Shown: positions 51,531 through 61,062 of the stretch, piece by piece | Position numbering within the stretch: the stretch's first letter is position 1 | How the letters are laid out: each line of letters starts with the position of its first letter | From: JAIXWP01 sp046309775 | GTDB taxonomy: Bacteria; Bacteroidota; Bacteroidia; Flavobacteriales_D; Sanyastnellaceae | NCBI GenBank assembly: GCA_046309775.1 | Contig: JBKCOM010000223.1 | Coordinates: 26,179-90,178, forward strand | Length of the DNA: 64,000 nt | Reading direction: 5' to 3' | The notes under the pieces: model-generated | Database searches by the model: none | What the model saw: only the letters and a program-made list of their open reading frames with translations | Told to the model about the DNA's origin: nothing | Program-made: the position numbers and the translations under genes

Positions 51531-53390
51531 TTATTGAAACTCGACGTTGGTCGTGTTATATTCAGGAATCATCTGTTTCAACTTAGAAATGATTTTCGAA
51601 TTGTTTTGTTCATCAAACAATTGGATGAGCGTTGCGATTTCGCTTTGTACGAGAGAATATTCATATTCTCTAACCTTCGCGACAAGAATCTTAGGATGCG
51701 GAGTGGGCATTGTATTTTCCTTATCGCTTAATACTTCTTCATAAAGTTTCTCACCTGGCCTAAGTCCAGTTATCTTGATTTCAATATCTTTTCCTTCTTG
51801 GAGTCCGCTCAACTTGATCATGTTGCGAGCAAGGTCAATGATCTTGACACTTTCTCCCATATCAAATGCAAAAATTTCTCCCCCTTTTCCCATCGATGCA
51901 GCCTGTAACACGAGCTGTGAGGCTTCTGGGATGGTCATAAAAAAGCGAGTCACATCTTGATGTGTCACGGTAATTGGCCCCCCCTCTTCGATTTGATTTT
52001 TAAAGATTGGAATTACTGAGCCATTGCTTCCGAGTACGTTTCCGAATCGTGTGGTGATGTATGCTGTATTTGAAATACTATTTTTTGACTGCACATACAT
52101 TTCTGCTGCACGTTTTGAGGCACCCATGACGCTGGTTGGGTTCACGGCCTTATCTGTGCTGATGAAAACAAAGGATTCAACTCCAAATTCATCTGCCAAA
52201 TCCGCCATGATCTTTGTTCCGAGCACATTTACGCGAATGGCCTCACTGGGATTTGACTCCATCAATGGCACATGCTTATATGCAGCAGCATGAAATATTA
52301 TTTGGGGTTTGAATACCTCTAAAGCCCGTCGCATGCGATCTTCGCTGCGTACATCCCCCATAGCCGCCACACAAATGTGATTGCTATCTACAGCGTTGAT
52401 TTCTTGTTCTAGTTCAAATAATGGTGTTTCAGCCTGATCCAACATGAAGATTTTCGAAGGTGAAAAGACCAATAGCTGTCTGACAAGTTCACTACCGATG
52501 CTACCCGCGGCACCTGTTACGAGAATTCTCTTTCCTTTGATATTGTCGCTTACCACTGATGAGTCCAATTGAATGGCATCTCTTCCCAACAGGTCTTCAA
52601 TTCGAATGTTTCGTATTTGCTGCACGCTGAGCTCCCCACCAATCCACTGTGTTGCGGGTGGAAGTTGGCGCACTTTCACATCGTATTTTAAAGCAGATTG
52701 AATAATCTGAGCTCTCTTGGGTCTATCCAGAGCGACACTGGCTATGATCACTTCATCTACCTTTCCGCTCGACAAGAACTCTTCAAGCTTCGTTGCGTGA
52801 TAGATATCAGTGCCTTCTAGTTTTTTCCCTGTTTTACTTTTATCATCATCAAAAAAAGCAATCACTTCAACATCGGCTCGCGAATCTCTGTCGATGGTTC
52901 TTTTGGTAATCATTCCACCTTCTCCTGCTCCGTATATCACTACTCGTCTAGAAGCTTTAGATGGGGTCTTTAATTCTAAATAGAGGACTTTTACTGCAAT
53001 ACGACTCACAATCATTGCAAATAGAGACAGAAGATATTCTATAATGATGATTGAAGTCGGGATGAAGAAGTTTCCGTCGTAGAATTTATATCTTAAAAAA
53101 CTTGCCAAAAGGAAAATCAGACTTCCTGAAGTCAGAACAATGAAAATACGCATTGTGTCCTGCGTGCTTGTGTATCGAATGATTCCCGCATAAGTCTTTC
53201 CGAGAATGAATGATAGGACTCGAATACTTATAAATATTGGCAGGAACAATTTGGCAAGATCGATTTCAATTTTGGGAGGATTGAACTCGAAACGTACAAG
53301 ATATGCAACGATAAGTGCAACAAAGCAAACCCCTAGATCGACTAGGAATATAATCCATCTAGGGGTATTTCTTGTTGGCAGTATTTTCAT
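51531..53390 (-). CDS. Membrane-bound nucleotide-sugar 4,6-dehydratase/epimerase (WbpM/PglF/CapD family)
   Basis: 619 residues. About four N-terminal transmembrane helices, a CoA-binding-like Rossmann domain (VVIYGAGEGG), then the SDR domain with VTGAAGSIGSELVRQLL and STDKAVNPTSVMGASKR, where the usual YxxxK tyrosine is Met as in WbpM/PglF. It converts UDP-GlcNAc-type sugars to 4-keto-6-deoxy sugars for O-antigen, capsule or glycoprotein glycans. No glycosyltransferase cluster surrounds it here. The thiolase gene ends 7 bp upstream. Confidence 0.9.
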   Translation of the reverse strand: MKILPTRNTPRWIIFLVDLGVCFVALIVAYLVRFEFNPPKIEIDLAKLFLPIFISIRVLSFILGKTYAGIIRYTSTQDTMRIFIVLTSGSLIFLLASFLRYKFYDGNFFIPTSIIIIEYLLSLFAMIVSRIAVKVLYLELKTPSKASRRVVIYGAGEGGMITKRTIDRDSRADVEVIAFFDDDKSKTGKKLEGTDIYHATKLEEFLSSGKVDEVIIASVALDRPKRAQIIQSALKYDVKVRQLPPATQWIGGELSVQQIRNIRIEDLLGRDAIQLDSSVVSDNIKGKRILVTGAAGSIGSELVRQLLVFSPSKIFMLDQAETPLFELEQEINAVDSNHICVAAMGDVRSEDRMRRALEVFKPQIIFHAAAYKHVPLMESNPSEAIRVNVLGTKIMADLADEFGVESFVFISTDKAVNPTSVMGASKRAAEMYVQSKNSISNTAYITTRFGNVLGSNGSVIPIFKNQIEEGGPITVTHQDVTRFFMTIPEASQLVLQAASMGKGGEIFAFDMGESVKIIDLARNMIKLSGLQEGKDIEIKITGLRPGEKLYEEVLSDKENTMPTPHPKILVAKVREYEYSLVQSEIATLIQLFDEQNNSKIISKLKQMIPEYNTTNVEFQ

Positions 53391-53397
53391 AATAAAA

Positions 53398-54576
53398 TTA
53401 GCATGCTTCGATCACCATCGCGCTTGCTCCTCCTCCACCATTGCATATGCCTGCGCCACCGATTTTTGCGCCATTTTGTTTCAACACATGTATCAGAGTC
53501 ACAATAATACGCGCACCGCTACATCCCAGAGGGTGTCCCAATGAAACCGCGCCACCATTTACATTTACTTTATTCGAATCTAGTCCCATTTTCTGCATGT
53601 TTACAATACCTACTACAGAAAAAGCTTCATTCAATTCTACAAATTCGAGGTCTGACATTTTTAATCCAGCCTTCGCAACAGCCTTTGGCAAAGCAAGTGA
53701 AGGAGTAGTAGTAAACCACTCAGGAGCCTGCTCTGCATCGGCATAAGAAACGATTTTAGCGATTGGCTTAAGACCGAGGCTTTCCATTTTTTCCTTGCTC
53801 ATCAACACTACCGCCGCAGCCCCATCGTTCATGGTGCTTGCATTTGCTGCTGTTACAGTACCCTCTTTGCTGAAAACAGGCTTGAGTTGAGGTATTTTTT
53901 CAAAACTTACACTCTTATATTCTTCATCTTCTTTGAAAACAACGACATCGCCTTTTCTTCCAACCATTTCAACAGGAATAATTTCATCATTGAATTTGCC
54001 AGAAGACCAAGCAGCAGCACTTCTCTTGTAACTTTCTATCGCGAAGTTGTCTTGTTCTTCTCTAGAAATATTGCATTCTTTCGCACACATGTCGGCAGCG
54101 TTACCCATGGCATAGTTGTGATACACATCCGTAAGACCATCTTTTGCAAGACCGTCGACCAAACTTACATTGCCATATTTATTTCCCCATCTCAAGTTTT
54201 CAGAGTAAAAAGGAACGTTACTCATACTTTCCATTCCACCAGCCACAACTACATCGGCGTCGCCGAGCATAATACTCTGAGCGCCTTGCATAATGGCTTT
54301 CATGCCAGATGCGCAGACTTTGTTCACAGTGGTGCACTGAACCGTGTTGGGTAGTCCAGCAAAAATAGCAGCCTGGCGAGCAGGTGCCTGACCCAAATTT
54401 GCTTGAAGCACAGAGCCCATTAGGACTTCTTGCACTTCAGCGGGTTGCAAACCGATGCGGTCTAATGCGCCCTTAATTGCGATTGAACCCAATTTGGTTG
54501 CTGATAGGGAGGCCAGCGACCCTCCAAAACTCCCCATGGGAGTTCTTACTGCTGATACGATGTAAACTTCTTTCAT
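53398..54576 (-). CDS. Acetyl-CoA C-acetyltransferase (thiolase)
   Basis: 392 residues from ATG 54576 (MKEVYIVSAVRTPMGSFGG), matching the family length and start; the open frame runs on to 54855 but that stretch is not thiolase-like and crosses the promoter region of the divergent gene. Active Cys in TTVNKVCASGMKAI, His in GHPLGCSGAR, second Cys in GAGICNGGGGASAM. It condenses or cleaves acetoacetyl-CoA in lipid or ketone-body metabolism. The neighbouring epimerase is functionally unrelated but close enough (7 bp) to share mRNA. Confidence 0.93.
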   Translation of the reverse strand: MKEVYIVSAVRTPMGSFGGSLASLSATKLGSIAIKGALDRIGLQPAEVQEVLMGSVLQANLGQAPARQAAIFAGLPNTVQCTTVNKVCASGMKAIMQGAQSIMLGDADVVVAGGMESMSNVPFYSENLRWGNKYGNVSLVDGLAKDGLTDVYHNYAMGNAADMCAKECNISREEQDNFAIESYKRSAAAWSSGKFNDEIIPVEMVGRKGDVVVFKEDEEYKSVSFEKIPQLKPVFSKEGTVTAANASTMNDGAAAVVLMSKEKMESLGLKPIAKIVSYADAEQAPEWFTTTPSLALPKAVAKAGLKMSDLEFVELNEAFSVVGIVNMQKMGLDSNKVNVNGGAVSLGHPLGCSGARIIVTLIHVLKQNGAKIGGAGICNGGGGASAMVIEAC

Positions 54577-54723
54577 TGTCATTGAATGTGGGCGCAAAAG
54601 TGCGCAATTCCAATTAAAAATACACCATTTTAAGAATAATATGTAATTGTAACCTATTTCAAGGTATTCGGTATAAATCCTCGTCTGTCTCCCGTACCCT
54701 ATAACTAACAGACAATACGAACA

Positions 54724-57700
54724 ATGAAAACATTGACATTTAAACAAACATTGATCAGCATTTTGGGAATGTTGGTCTTTGCTATTCAGTCGGTTGGTCA
54801 AACAAGTAACGACATTCCTTGTGGCAGTGACCATAAGAATGACAGCCTTTTTCAAAATGACCCGCGCTTCTCGAGATCAATGTTTTTGCTTGAATCAAGA
54901 GTTCATGCACAACAGCAACTTTCTGCAGAAGAAAGAAGCAATACCATTCACACACTGCCTGTAGTAGTGCACGTCATTCACGAAGGTGAGCCATACGGGC
55001 AGGGTTCAAACATCACTGACGAGCAAATTTTCAGCGCCATCGATGCGTTGAATGATGATTTTAGGAAAGTACCCGGTACAAATGGTTTTGGAAACGGGGT
55101 CGATGTACAAGTGCAATTTTGTCTTGCATCTCGCAATCCACAAGGACAGCCTACTACTGGAATTGTAAGAGTAAACGGTAGTAGTGTCCCTCTTTATGCC
55201 GAACAAGGTATTCAATCAAGCGGGGGCAATGGCGCGAATGAAGCAGCTGTTAAGGCTTTGAGCACATGGCCCAGAACTTCGTATGTAAATATTTGGATTG
55301 TAAACGAAATAGGTAATAATGATGCAGGTGGCGGAGTTCAAGGATACGCCTATTTTCCTTTTAATAATCCAGTGGACGGCATCGTAGTACTCTTTAATGC
55401 ATTTGGCACAACTGGAAATTTGAAATCGTACACGAATATGAACCGCACTTTGACTCATGAAGTGGGCCATTATCTCGGTTTGTATCACACATTCCATGAC
55501 ACCAATTCATGCACTGAGGCAAATTGCAATACCGGTGGTGATCGTGTATGCGACACTCCTCCCACGACGCTCAACGCATCTTGCAGCGCGCCTGCATGTG
55601 GTGGAACACAACAGGTTCAGAATTACCTCGACTATACTTCACAAACATGTCAAAACATGTTCACAGAGGGACAGAAAGTTAGAATGCGCACCACACTAGA
55701 AGAAGAAAGAACTTCTATGTTGACTTCCTTGGGTTGCATGCCTGTGTATACGCGCGATGCGGGAATCACAGGAGTCATTGCGCCCACGGGCACCAGTTGC
55801 AATACTAGCTACAACCCTGTAGTGACACTCACCAATTTTGGTTCAGCAGCACTTACATCTGTAACCATTAACTACAATGTAAATGGTGTTGGCAACAATA
55901 CTTTTTCCTGGACGGGAAGTCTCGCTTCAGGCGCCAGCACAACTGTGAATCTACCTGCAATTACAGTGGGATTGGGAAATTTGACCTTTTATGCCTTTAC
56001 ATCCAATCCTAATGGATTAGCGGATGAGAATGCATCTAACAATCAAAGTTCTTCTAACTTCAATGTGACCAATGGTGCGACACTTACATTATCTGTAACA
56101 GTCGACTTTTTTGGTGCAGAGACGACATGGGAAATCAGAGATCAATCAAATAATTTAATGGACTTTGGAGGTCCCTATGTCAATAATGCGCAAGGCACCG
56201 TATTTACAGAACCGCTTTGTTTACCAAACGGATGCTATAATTTGATATTTTACGATGCGTATGGAGATGGTCAATCCTTTACAAATGGCTCGTTTACTTT
56301 AAGAGATGCGAATAACGTGGTTCTTGTAACACGCAGTGGTAATTGGGGAGCTGTTTCGACAAACCCTTTCTGTGTTACGGGAGCGCCCGAAGGCGCTGCA
56401 CCAACGGCAGCTTTCACAGTAAACGACAATCTAATTTGTGCTGGTAGTTCTGTCAACTTCACATTTACTGGAACCAACGCGCCAACCAGTTATGCTTGGG
56501 CTTTTGAAGGCGCTAATTCTGCTTCATCAAGTGTGATGAGCCCACAGAATATCACTTATCCTAATGCTGGAACCTACGATGTGACCTTGACAGTATCGAA
56601 TGAATATGGAAGCAACACATATACTTGTAATGATTGCATTACAGTAAGCAACGCACCAACTGTATCATTCAGCATTTCCAATCCAACATGTTTTGGAGGA
56701 AATAATGGAGGTATCGTAACCACAACAACAGGCGGAAACGCTCCTTACTCTTATGCTTGGGTGAGCGGACCTACAACAGCAAACAGAACGAATCTTGCAG
56801 CTGGTAGCTACAATCTTGTTGTCACAGATGCGCAAGGTTGCGTGCGACAGTCAACCGCAACGATATCTCAACCAACAGCAATTTCGGTTACCAATAGCGC
56901 AAGCAATGTGACTTGCGCCGGAGGAAATGATGGAAGCATTTCAGTGAATGCTACTGGCGGGACTGGCAACAAAACCTTTGCTTGGAGTAACGGAATGTCT
57001 GGCAATAGCATTGGTTCACTCAGTGCAGGCAGCTATACCGTGACAGTGACAGACGCAAATGGATGTGTCGCGAATCAAACAATCAATGTTAGCCAACCAC
57101 CGGTGCTTCAAGTCTCGGTGTTCCATAGTGATTTGACTTGTAATGGATCGAATGATGGAAATGCTGTAGCCTCAAGTGTTGGCGGAACAGGAGCGATTTC
57201 ATTTACATGGAGCAACGGCACTACTGGACAATTCATCACAGATGTGCCTGCGGGAGTTTATATAATCACAGCCACTGATGCCAATGGGTGCACCGACACA
57301 GAATCATTTATTATTGAGCAGCCAGATATTCTTGTTGCAAATGTAATTGTGACTAATCCAGAAACATGCGCAGGAAATGATGGCGCAGCCGCAGTCGAAG
57401 TAGAAGGAGGAAATGGTGATTACAATATCTTATGGGGCGACGGTACACAAGGCTCGACGTTGAGCAATGTATCAGCTGGACAATATTCTGTTGCAATTGC
57501 TGATGCCTCAGGCTGTGCGCTAAATGCAAGTGTAACTATTCCTTATGAGTGTGAAATTTCGGTTGCATCAACGGGCTTAATCCCAAGTGACTGTGGACTT
57601 GGAAATGCAGCACTATCAACTGTGCTTACATGTGAACCGGTAGAAAATGCCAGCATGTATCAATGGAAGTTCGCAACTGCAACTGGTCTCATCATCGCAG

Positions 57701-58416
57701 AGGAGTTTACTATTGGAAATCAGTTCTACCTCGGTCAATCCTCAGCTATTACAAACAACCTCTACATGATTGTCACCGTAAAAGCGATGGTCAATAGTGT
57801 TTGGGGAAATTATGGTCAGGCATGCGTTGTAGAAACCGAACAAGTGCTCGGTACTACAGAACTTGCAGCGGCAGACTGCGGAAGCACCATCAATGCATGG
57901 GATCAAATCATAAGTGCCACTGCCATCGAAAATGCGGCCATTTATGAGTGGAGTTTCGCCAACGCAGATGGTATTATCACAACTACTAGTATCGGAAATA
58001 CCTTGGTGATAAGCACCAGTCTTGGCCTACAAAACAATGCTGAGTACATCGTAACCGTAAGAGCAGAGGTAACAGATATGGGATACACCAACTGGGGTAA
58101 TCCTTGTTCAATCGAACTCGCTATCAACAGTGTTGGCATAAATGAAATAAATCAGGAGTCGGTAATTATTTATCCAAATCCTAGCGACGGAGAGTCATTT
58201 ACCATGCTGTTCAATGAAGAGAGCTCTGCGTCTGGCATTGAAGTAATTCAGATTTATAATAGCAAAGGACAATTGATTGAAACTTTCAGACCAGCTCCAT
58301 TAGACAATAGCAGCCGCATTGATTATAGATTCAACAACAAGCTTAGCTCAGGAATTTACTTTGTTCAGTATCAGAAGGCAGGCTTGAAATATGAAGAAAA
58401 ACTTATTGTGAGATAG
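54724..58416 (+). CDS. T9SS-exported M43-type metalloprotease with PKD and SprB-like repeats
   Basis: 1230 residues. Signal peptide, a short propeptide, then an M43B pappalysin-type protease with zinc motif HEVGHYLGLYH (His245, Glu246, His249, His255) and a CDTPP segment. Next is a module shared with the protein at 11270 (GTSCNTSYNPVVTLTNFG .. FYDAYGDG), a PKD domain (FEGANSASSSVMSPQNITYPNAGTYDVTL), four SprB-like repeats (CFGGNNG.I.., G.A.PY.YAW, L.AG.Y...V.DA.GC), and two copies of the 95-residue domain. A type A T9SS domain (IIYPNPSDG .. GIYFVQYQKAG) ends it. It is a predicted surface protease. SprB-like repeats suggest adhesion. Confidence 0.9.
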   Translation: MKTLTFKQTLISILGMLVFAIQSVGQTSNDIPCGSDHKNDSLFQNDPRFSRSMFLLESRVHAQQQLSAEERSNTIHTLPVVVHVIHEGEPYGQGSNITDEQIFSAIDALNDDFRKVPGTNGFGNGVDVQVQFCLASRNPQGQPTTGIVRVNGSSVPLYAEQGIQSSGGNGANEAAVKALSTWPRTSYVNIWIVNEIGNNDAGGGVQGYAYFPFNNPVDGIVVLFNAFGTTGNLKSYTNMNRTLTHEVGHYLGLYHTFHDTNSCTEANCNTGGDRVCDTPPTTLNASCSAPACGGTQQVQNYLDYTSQTCQNMFTEGQKVRMRTTLEEERTSMLTSLGCMPVYTRDAGITGVIAPTGTSCNTSYNPVVTLTNFGSAALTSVTINYNVNGVGNNTFSWTGSLASGASTTVNLPAITVGLGNLTFYAFTSNPNGLADENASNNQSSSNFNVTNGATLTLSVTVDFFGAETTWEIRDQSNNLMDFGGPYVNNAQGTVFTEPLCLPNGCYNLIFYDAYGDGQSFTNGSFTLRDANNVVLVTRSGNWGAVSTNPFCVTGAPEGAAPTAAFTVNDNLICAGSSVNFTFTGTNAPTSYAWAFEGANSASSSVMSPQNITYPNAGTYDVTLTVSNEYGSNTYTCNDCITVSNAPTVSFSISNPTCFGGNNGGIVTTTTGGNAPYSYAWVSGPTTANRTNLAAGSYNLVVTDAQGCVRQSTATISQPTAISVTNSASNVTCAGGNDGSISVNATGGTGNKTFAWSNGMSGNSIGSLSAGSYTVTVTDANGCVANQTINVSQPPVLQVSVFHSDLTCNGSNDGNAVASSVGGTGAISFTWSNGTTGQFITDVPAGVYIITATDANGCTDTESFIIEQPDILVANVIVTNPETCAGNDGAAAVEVEGGNGDYNILWGDGTQGSTLSNVSAGQYSVAIADASGCALNASVTIPYECEISVASTGLIPSDCGLGNAALSTVLTCEPVENASMYQWKFATATGLIIAEEFTIGNQFYLGQSSAITNNLYMIVTVKAMVNSVWGNYGQACVVETEQVLGTTELAAADCGSTINAWDQIISATAIENAAIYEWSFANADGIITTTSIGNTLVISTSLGLQNNAEYIVTVRAEVTDMGYTNWGNPCSIELAINSVGINEINQESVIIYPNPSDGESFTMLFNEESSASGIEVIQIYNSKGQLIETFRPAPLDNSSRIDYRFNNKLSSGIYFVQYQKAGLKYEEKLIVR

Positions 58417-58456
58417 AGGATATAGGGTGGAGACCAATTTACTTTGGTCTAAAGTA

Positions 58457-58491
58457 GAAAGCCCACACATCGCAAGATGTTGTGGGCTTTC
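58457..58491. terminator. Terminator between convergent genes
   Basis: GAAAGCCCACA/TGTGGGCTTTC stem with inner CATC/GATG pairs capped by GCAA and one bulged T. Strong hairpin shared by the metalloprotease and pgmB 3' ends. A smaller 7-bp hairpin (AGACCAA/TTGGTCT, 58431-58450) precedes it. Confidence 0.85.
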
Positions 58492-58511
58492 GAAATTTTA
58501 TAGAAATCAAA

Positions 58512-59150
58512 TTACAATTCTGAAAGTTGAATAGATGCAAGGCTATCCACTACTCTATCTGCTTTGGCGAGAATATTTGCCTCACCTATACCAACGCATC
58601 TAAAGCCTCCGGCCTTGGCTGCTTCAACGCCTGATATTGCATCCTCAAAAACGACACAATCAACAGGAGCGAGATCCATTTCCTTTGCTGCCCTTAAAAA
58701 AACCTCAGGATTTGGTTTTGAAAGGGTGATTTTATTTCCGTCTACAATGCTGTCGAAAAGATGGATGATTTCAAGTTTCTCTAAAATCAAAATTGCGTTT
58801 TTACTAGAGGAGCCCAAAGCCACTTTCACACCGTTTGACTTACACGCCGTCAAAAACTCGAATGTTCCCGGGAGCATATCAGCAGGTGTTACCTCTTCGA
58901 CGAAGTCGAGGTACCACTTATTTTTTAGCTCCATCAATTCTATTTTCTTTTGGCTATTGAGCTCGAGATTGCCCCATGAGAGAATTTTCTCAAGAGAATC
59001 CACCCTACTCACTCCTTTCAACTGCTCATTTTGGTGTTCTGTGAATGGAATACCCAGCGATTCTGCAAGGCGTTGCCAAGCTTTAAAATGAAATTTGGCC
59101 GTGTCTACAATGACACCATCCATATCAAAAATACAAGCCTTTACAGCCAT
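58512..59150 (-). CDS. pgmB: Beta-phosphoglucomutase-like HAD phosphatase/mutase
   Basis: 212 residues. HAD nucleophile motif FDMDGVIVD (Asp9, Asp11), cap-domain KGVSRVDSLEKIL typical of beta-phosphoglucomutase, motif II SSSKNA, and DCVVFEDAISGVEAAKAGG. It interconverts beta-glucose 1-phosphate and glucose 6-phosphate, usually after maltose or trehalose phosphorylase. It is the last gene of the glycolytic operon, 4 bp after the kinase gene. Confidence 0.9.
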   Translation of the reverse strand: MAVKACIFDMDGVIVDTAKFHFKAWQRLAESLGIPFTEHQNEQLKGVSRVDSLEKILSWGNLELNSQKKIELMELKNKWYLDFVEEVTPADMLPGTFEFLTACKSNGVKVALGSSSKNAILILEKLEIIHLFDSIVDGNKITLSKPNPEVFLRAAKEMDLAPVDCVVFEDAISGVEAAKAGGFRCVGIGEANILAKADRVVDSLASIQLSEL

Positions 59151-59154
59151 AAGC

Positions 59155-60015
59155 TTAAGCCAAATGAAGTTTAAATCTTACGTGATATTCTACCAAACCA
59201 TCGATTGGCTTTCGCACGATGCGTCCTAGTCTAATTCCTGTTTGAGCCGCAGCTTTTTCTAAGCAGTCATGGAAATAATGACCAATACTGCCAACGAAAT
59301 GCACAGGAACTTGATTCCAATTAGCGAAGCACTTCACGTGTATTTCAATGAAATGAACCATGCCTTTCGTTACCCAATTTTTCACATGAGGATGCTCGCT
59401 ATGTTGACCAATGAACTTCATAAAGCTCGCGAGATAAACGTTTGCGTTTGGTTCGCGATAGACACGGGAGATAATCTCATCCTTTGATGGAGCATGAAAA
59501 TCTTCAAAAGCTTTTGCGAGGTCAGCTGGCAACTTTTTATAAAAATACTCTTGTAAAAGAATCTTTCCGAAGTAGCTACCACTGGCCTCATCTCCGAGGA
59601 TGTAGGCCAAAGAAGGCACTTCTTCATAAACTTCTTTTCCGTCGAAGTAGCATGAGTTGCTACCTGTACCGAGGATACAAGCAATACATGGTTCACCATC
59701 ATAGGTGCTCATCGCTGAGCCCAAAAGGTCATGGTCAACGAGTATATCCGCATTTTTAAAAACTCTTTCTAATCCCGTCCGCATGATGGCACACATTTCA
59801 TCTGTGGAGCTACCTGCACCATAGAAGTAAATGTTTTTCACATCACCTGCAATATTGTAAAGTTCGCTATTTGCTTTAAGCGCTTCTTCAATTACATCTG
59901 GATTATGAAAGTACGGGTTCAACCCCATAGTTTGGAAGTCACCAAGACGTGCGCCTTTGTCGTCTATCAGGGCCCAATCGCATTTAGTGGATCCGCTGTC
60001 GGCAATTAAGATCAT
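59155..60015 (-). CDS. BadF/BadG-type sugar kinase (N-acetylglucosamine kinase-like)
   Basis: 286 residues of the ASKHA fold. Phosphate 1 motif DSGSTKCDWAL, phosphate 2 LGTGSNSC, adenosine-type GSIGHYF near the end, and YILGDEASGSYFGK. This is the compact family annotated as N-acetylglucosamine kinase or BadF ATPase in Bacteroidota. In this operon with pfkA, gapA and pgmB a hexose kinase role is likely. GlcNAc or glucose as substrate cannot be distinguished by eye. Confidence 0.85.
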   Translation of the reverse strand: MILIADSGSTKCDWALIDDKGARLGDFQTMGLNPYFHNPDVIEEALKANSELYNIAGDVKNIYFYGAGSSTDEMCAIMRTGLERVFKNADILVDHDLLGSAMSTYDGEPCIACILGTGSNSCYFDGKEVYEEVPSLAYILGDEASGSYFGKILLQEYFYKKLPADLAKAFEDFHAPSKDEIISRVYREPNANVYLASFMKFIGQHSEHPHVKNWVTKGMVHFIEIHVKCFANWNQVPVHFVGSIGHYFHDCLEKAAAQTGIRLGRIVRKPIDGLVEYHVRFKLHLA

Positions 60016-60048
60016 TGGTTGTTTGGTTGGTTTGGTTAAGTGGTCAAA

Positions 60049-61032
60049 TTATAATCTAGCAACGAGGTCACATACACGTTGTGAGTACCCTGCTTCATTG
60101 TCATACCAGCCCATCACTTTCACGAGATTGCCGTTTACTGAAGTCAAAGCAGCATCAAATATACAAGAGTGTAGATTTCCTACAATATCAATCGATACGA
60201 TTGGGTCTGTGCAATATTCAATAATTCCTTTCATAGTGGTCTCAGCAGCTTCCTTGATTGCAGCGTTCACCTCTTCTTTAGTTACTTCTCTGCTCAAGAT
60301 TGCCACTAGGTCTGTCAGCGATCCGTCTGGAGTTGGTACACGCACAGCTACACCGTCCAATTTGCCTTTGAGTGTTGGCAACACCTCGCCTACTGCTTTC
60401 GCAGCGCCGGTTGACGTAGGTACCATGCTCAATGCTGCAGCACGCGCTCTACGTAAGTCTTTGTGTGGAGCATCCTGTAGTCGTTGGTCAGCAGTATATG
60501 CGTGAACGGTGGTGATATAGCCTTTTTCAATTCCGAATTTGTCGTTGAGTACTTTCGCCATTGGCGCCAAGCAATTTGTAGTACAGCTTGCATTGGAAAG
60601 TATGGTGTCAGACTCTACGATCATATCTTCGTTTACACCAAGCACAATAGTCTTAACACCGCCAGTCGCTGGTGCGCTGATCACCACTTTTTTAGCACCT
60701 GCAGCAATATGCTTACCAGCGCCATCCTTGTCCGTAAAAATACCAGTTGATTCTACCACCACATCCACATTCAGGTCACCCCATGGAAGGGCAGCAGGGT
60801 CTTTTTGAGCGTAAACTTTGATTGATTTTCCGTTCACAATCAAAGCACCTTCTCCTGCGGCAACAGTACCTTGGAATCTGCCGTGAACACTGTCATACTT
60901 GAGCAAATGCGCCAAGGTTGCTACATCTGTCAAGTCGTTTATGGCCACAATTTCAATGTTTGGATTTTGGATCAAACCTCTCAAGCACATTCTACCGATG
61001 CGTCCAAAACCATTTATTGCTACTTTTTTCAT
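60049..61032 (-). CDS. gapA: Glyceraldehyde-3-phosphate dehydrogenase, type I
   Basis: 327 residues. NAD-binding GFGRIGR, Asp33 in AINDLTD (favours NAD over NADP), catalytic Cys150 in SNASCTTNCLAP, and WYDNEAGYS near the C-terminus. It oxidises glyceraldehyde 3-phosphate in glycolysis. The gene lies 30 bp after pfkA and 33 bp before the sugar kinase gene on the same strand. Confidence 0.97.
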   Translation of the reverse strand: MKKVAINGFGRIGRMCLRGLIQNPNIEIVAINDLTDVATLAHLLKYDSVHGRFQGTVAAGEGALIVNGKSIKVYAQKDPAALPWGDLNVDVVVESTGIFTDKDGAGKHIAAGAKKVVISAPATGGVKTIVLGVNEDMIVESDTILSNASCTTNCLAPMAKVLNDKFGIEKGYITTVHAYTADQRLQDAPHKDLRRARAAALSMVPTSTGAAKAVGEVLPTLKGKLDGVAVRVPTPDGSLTDLVAILSREVTKEEVNAAIKEAAETTMKGIIEYCTDPIVSIDIVGNLHSCIFDAALTSVNGNLVKVMGWYDNEAGYSQRVCDLVARL

Positions 61033-61062
61033 CTTTGTTTTTTTAATAAAATAATTAATTGA

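Noticed and set aside
54577..54855. Upstream extension of the thiolase frame (about 93 codons)
   Set aside because: Not thiolase-like, Cys-rich and irregular; it overlaps the start of the divergent protease. ATG 54576 gives the normal 392-residue enzyme.
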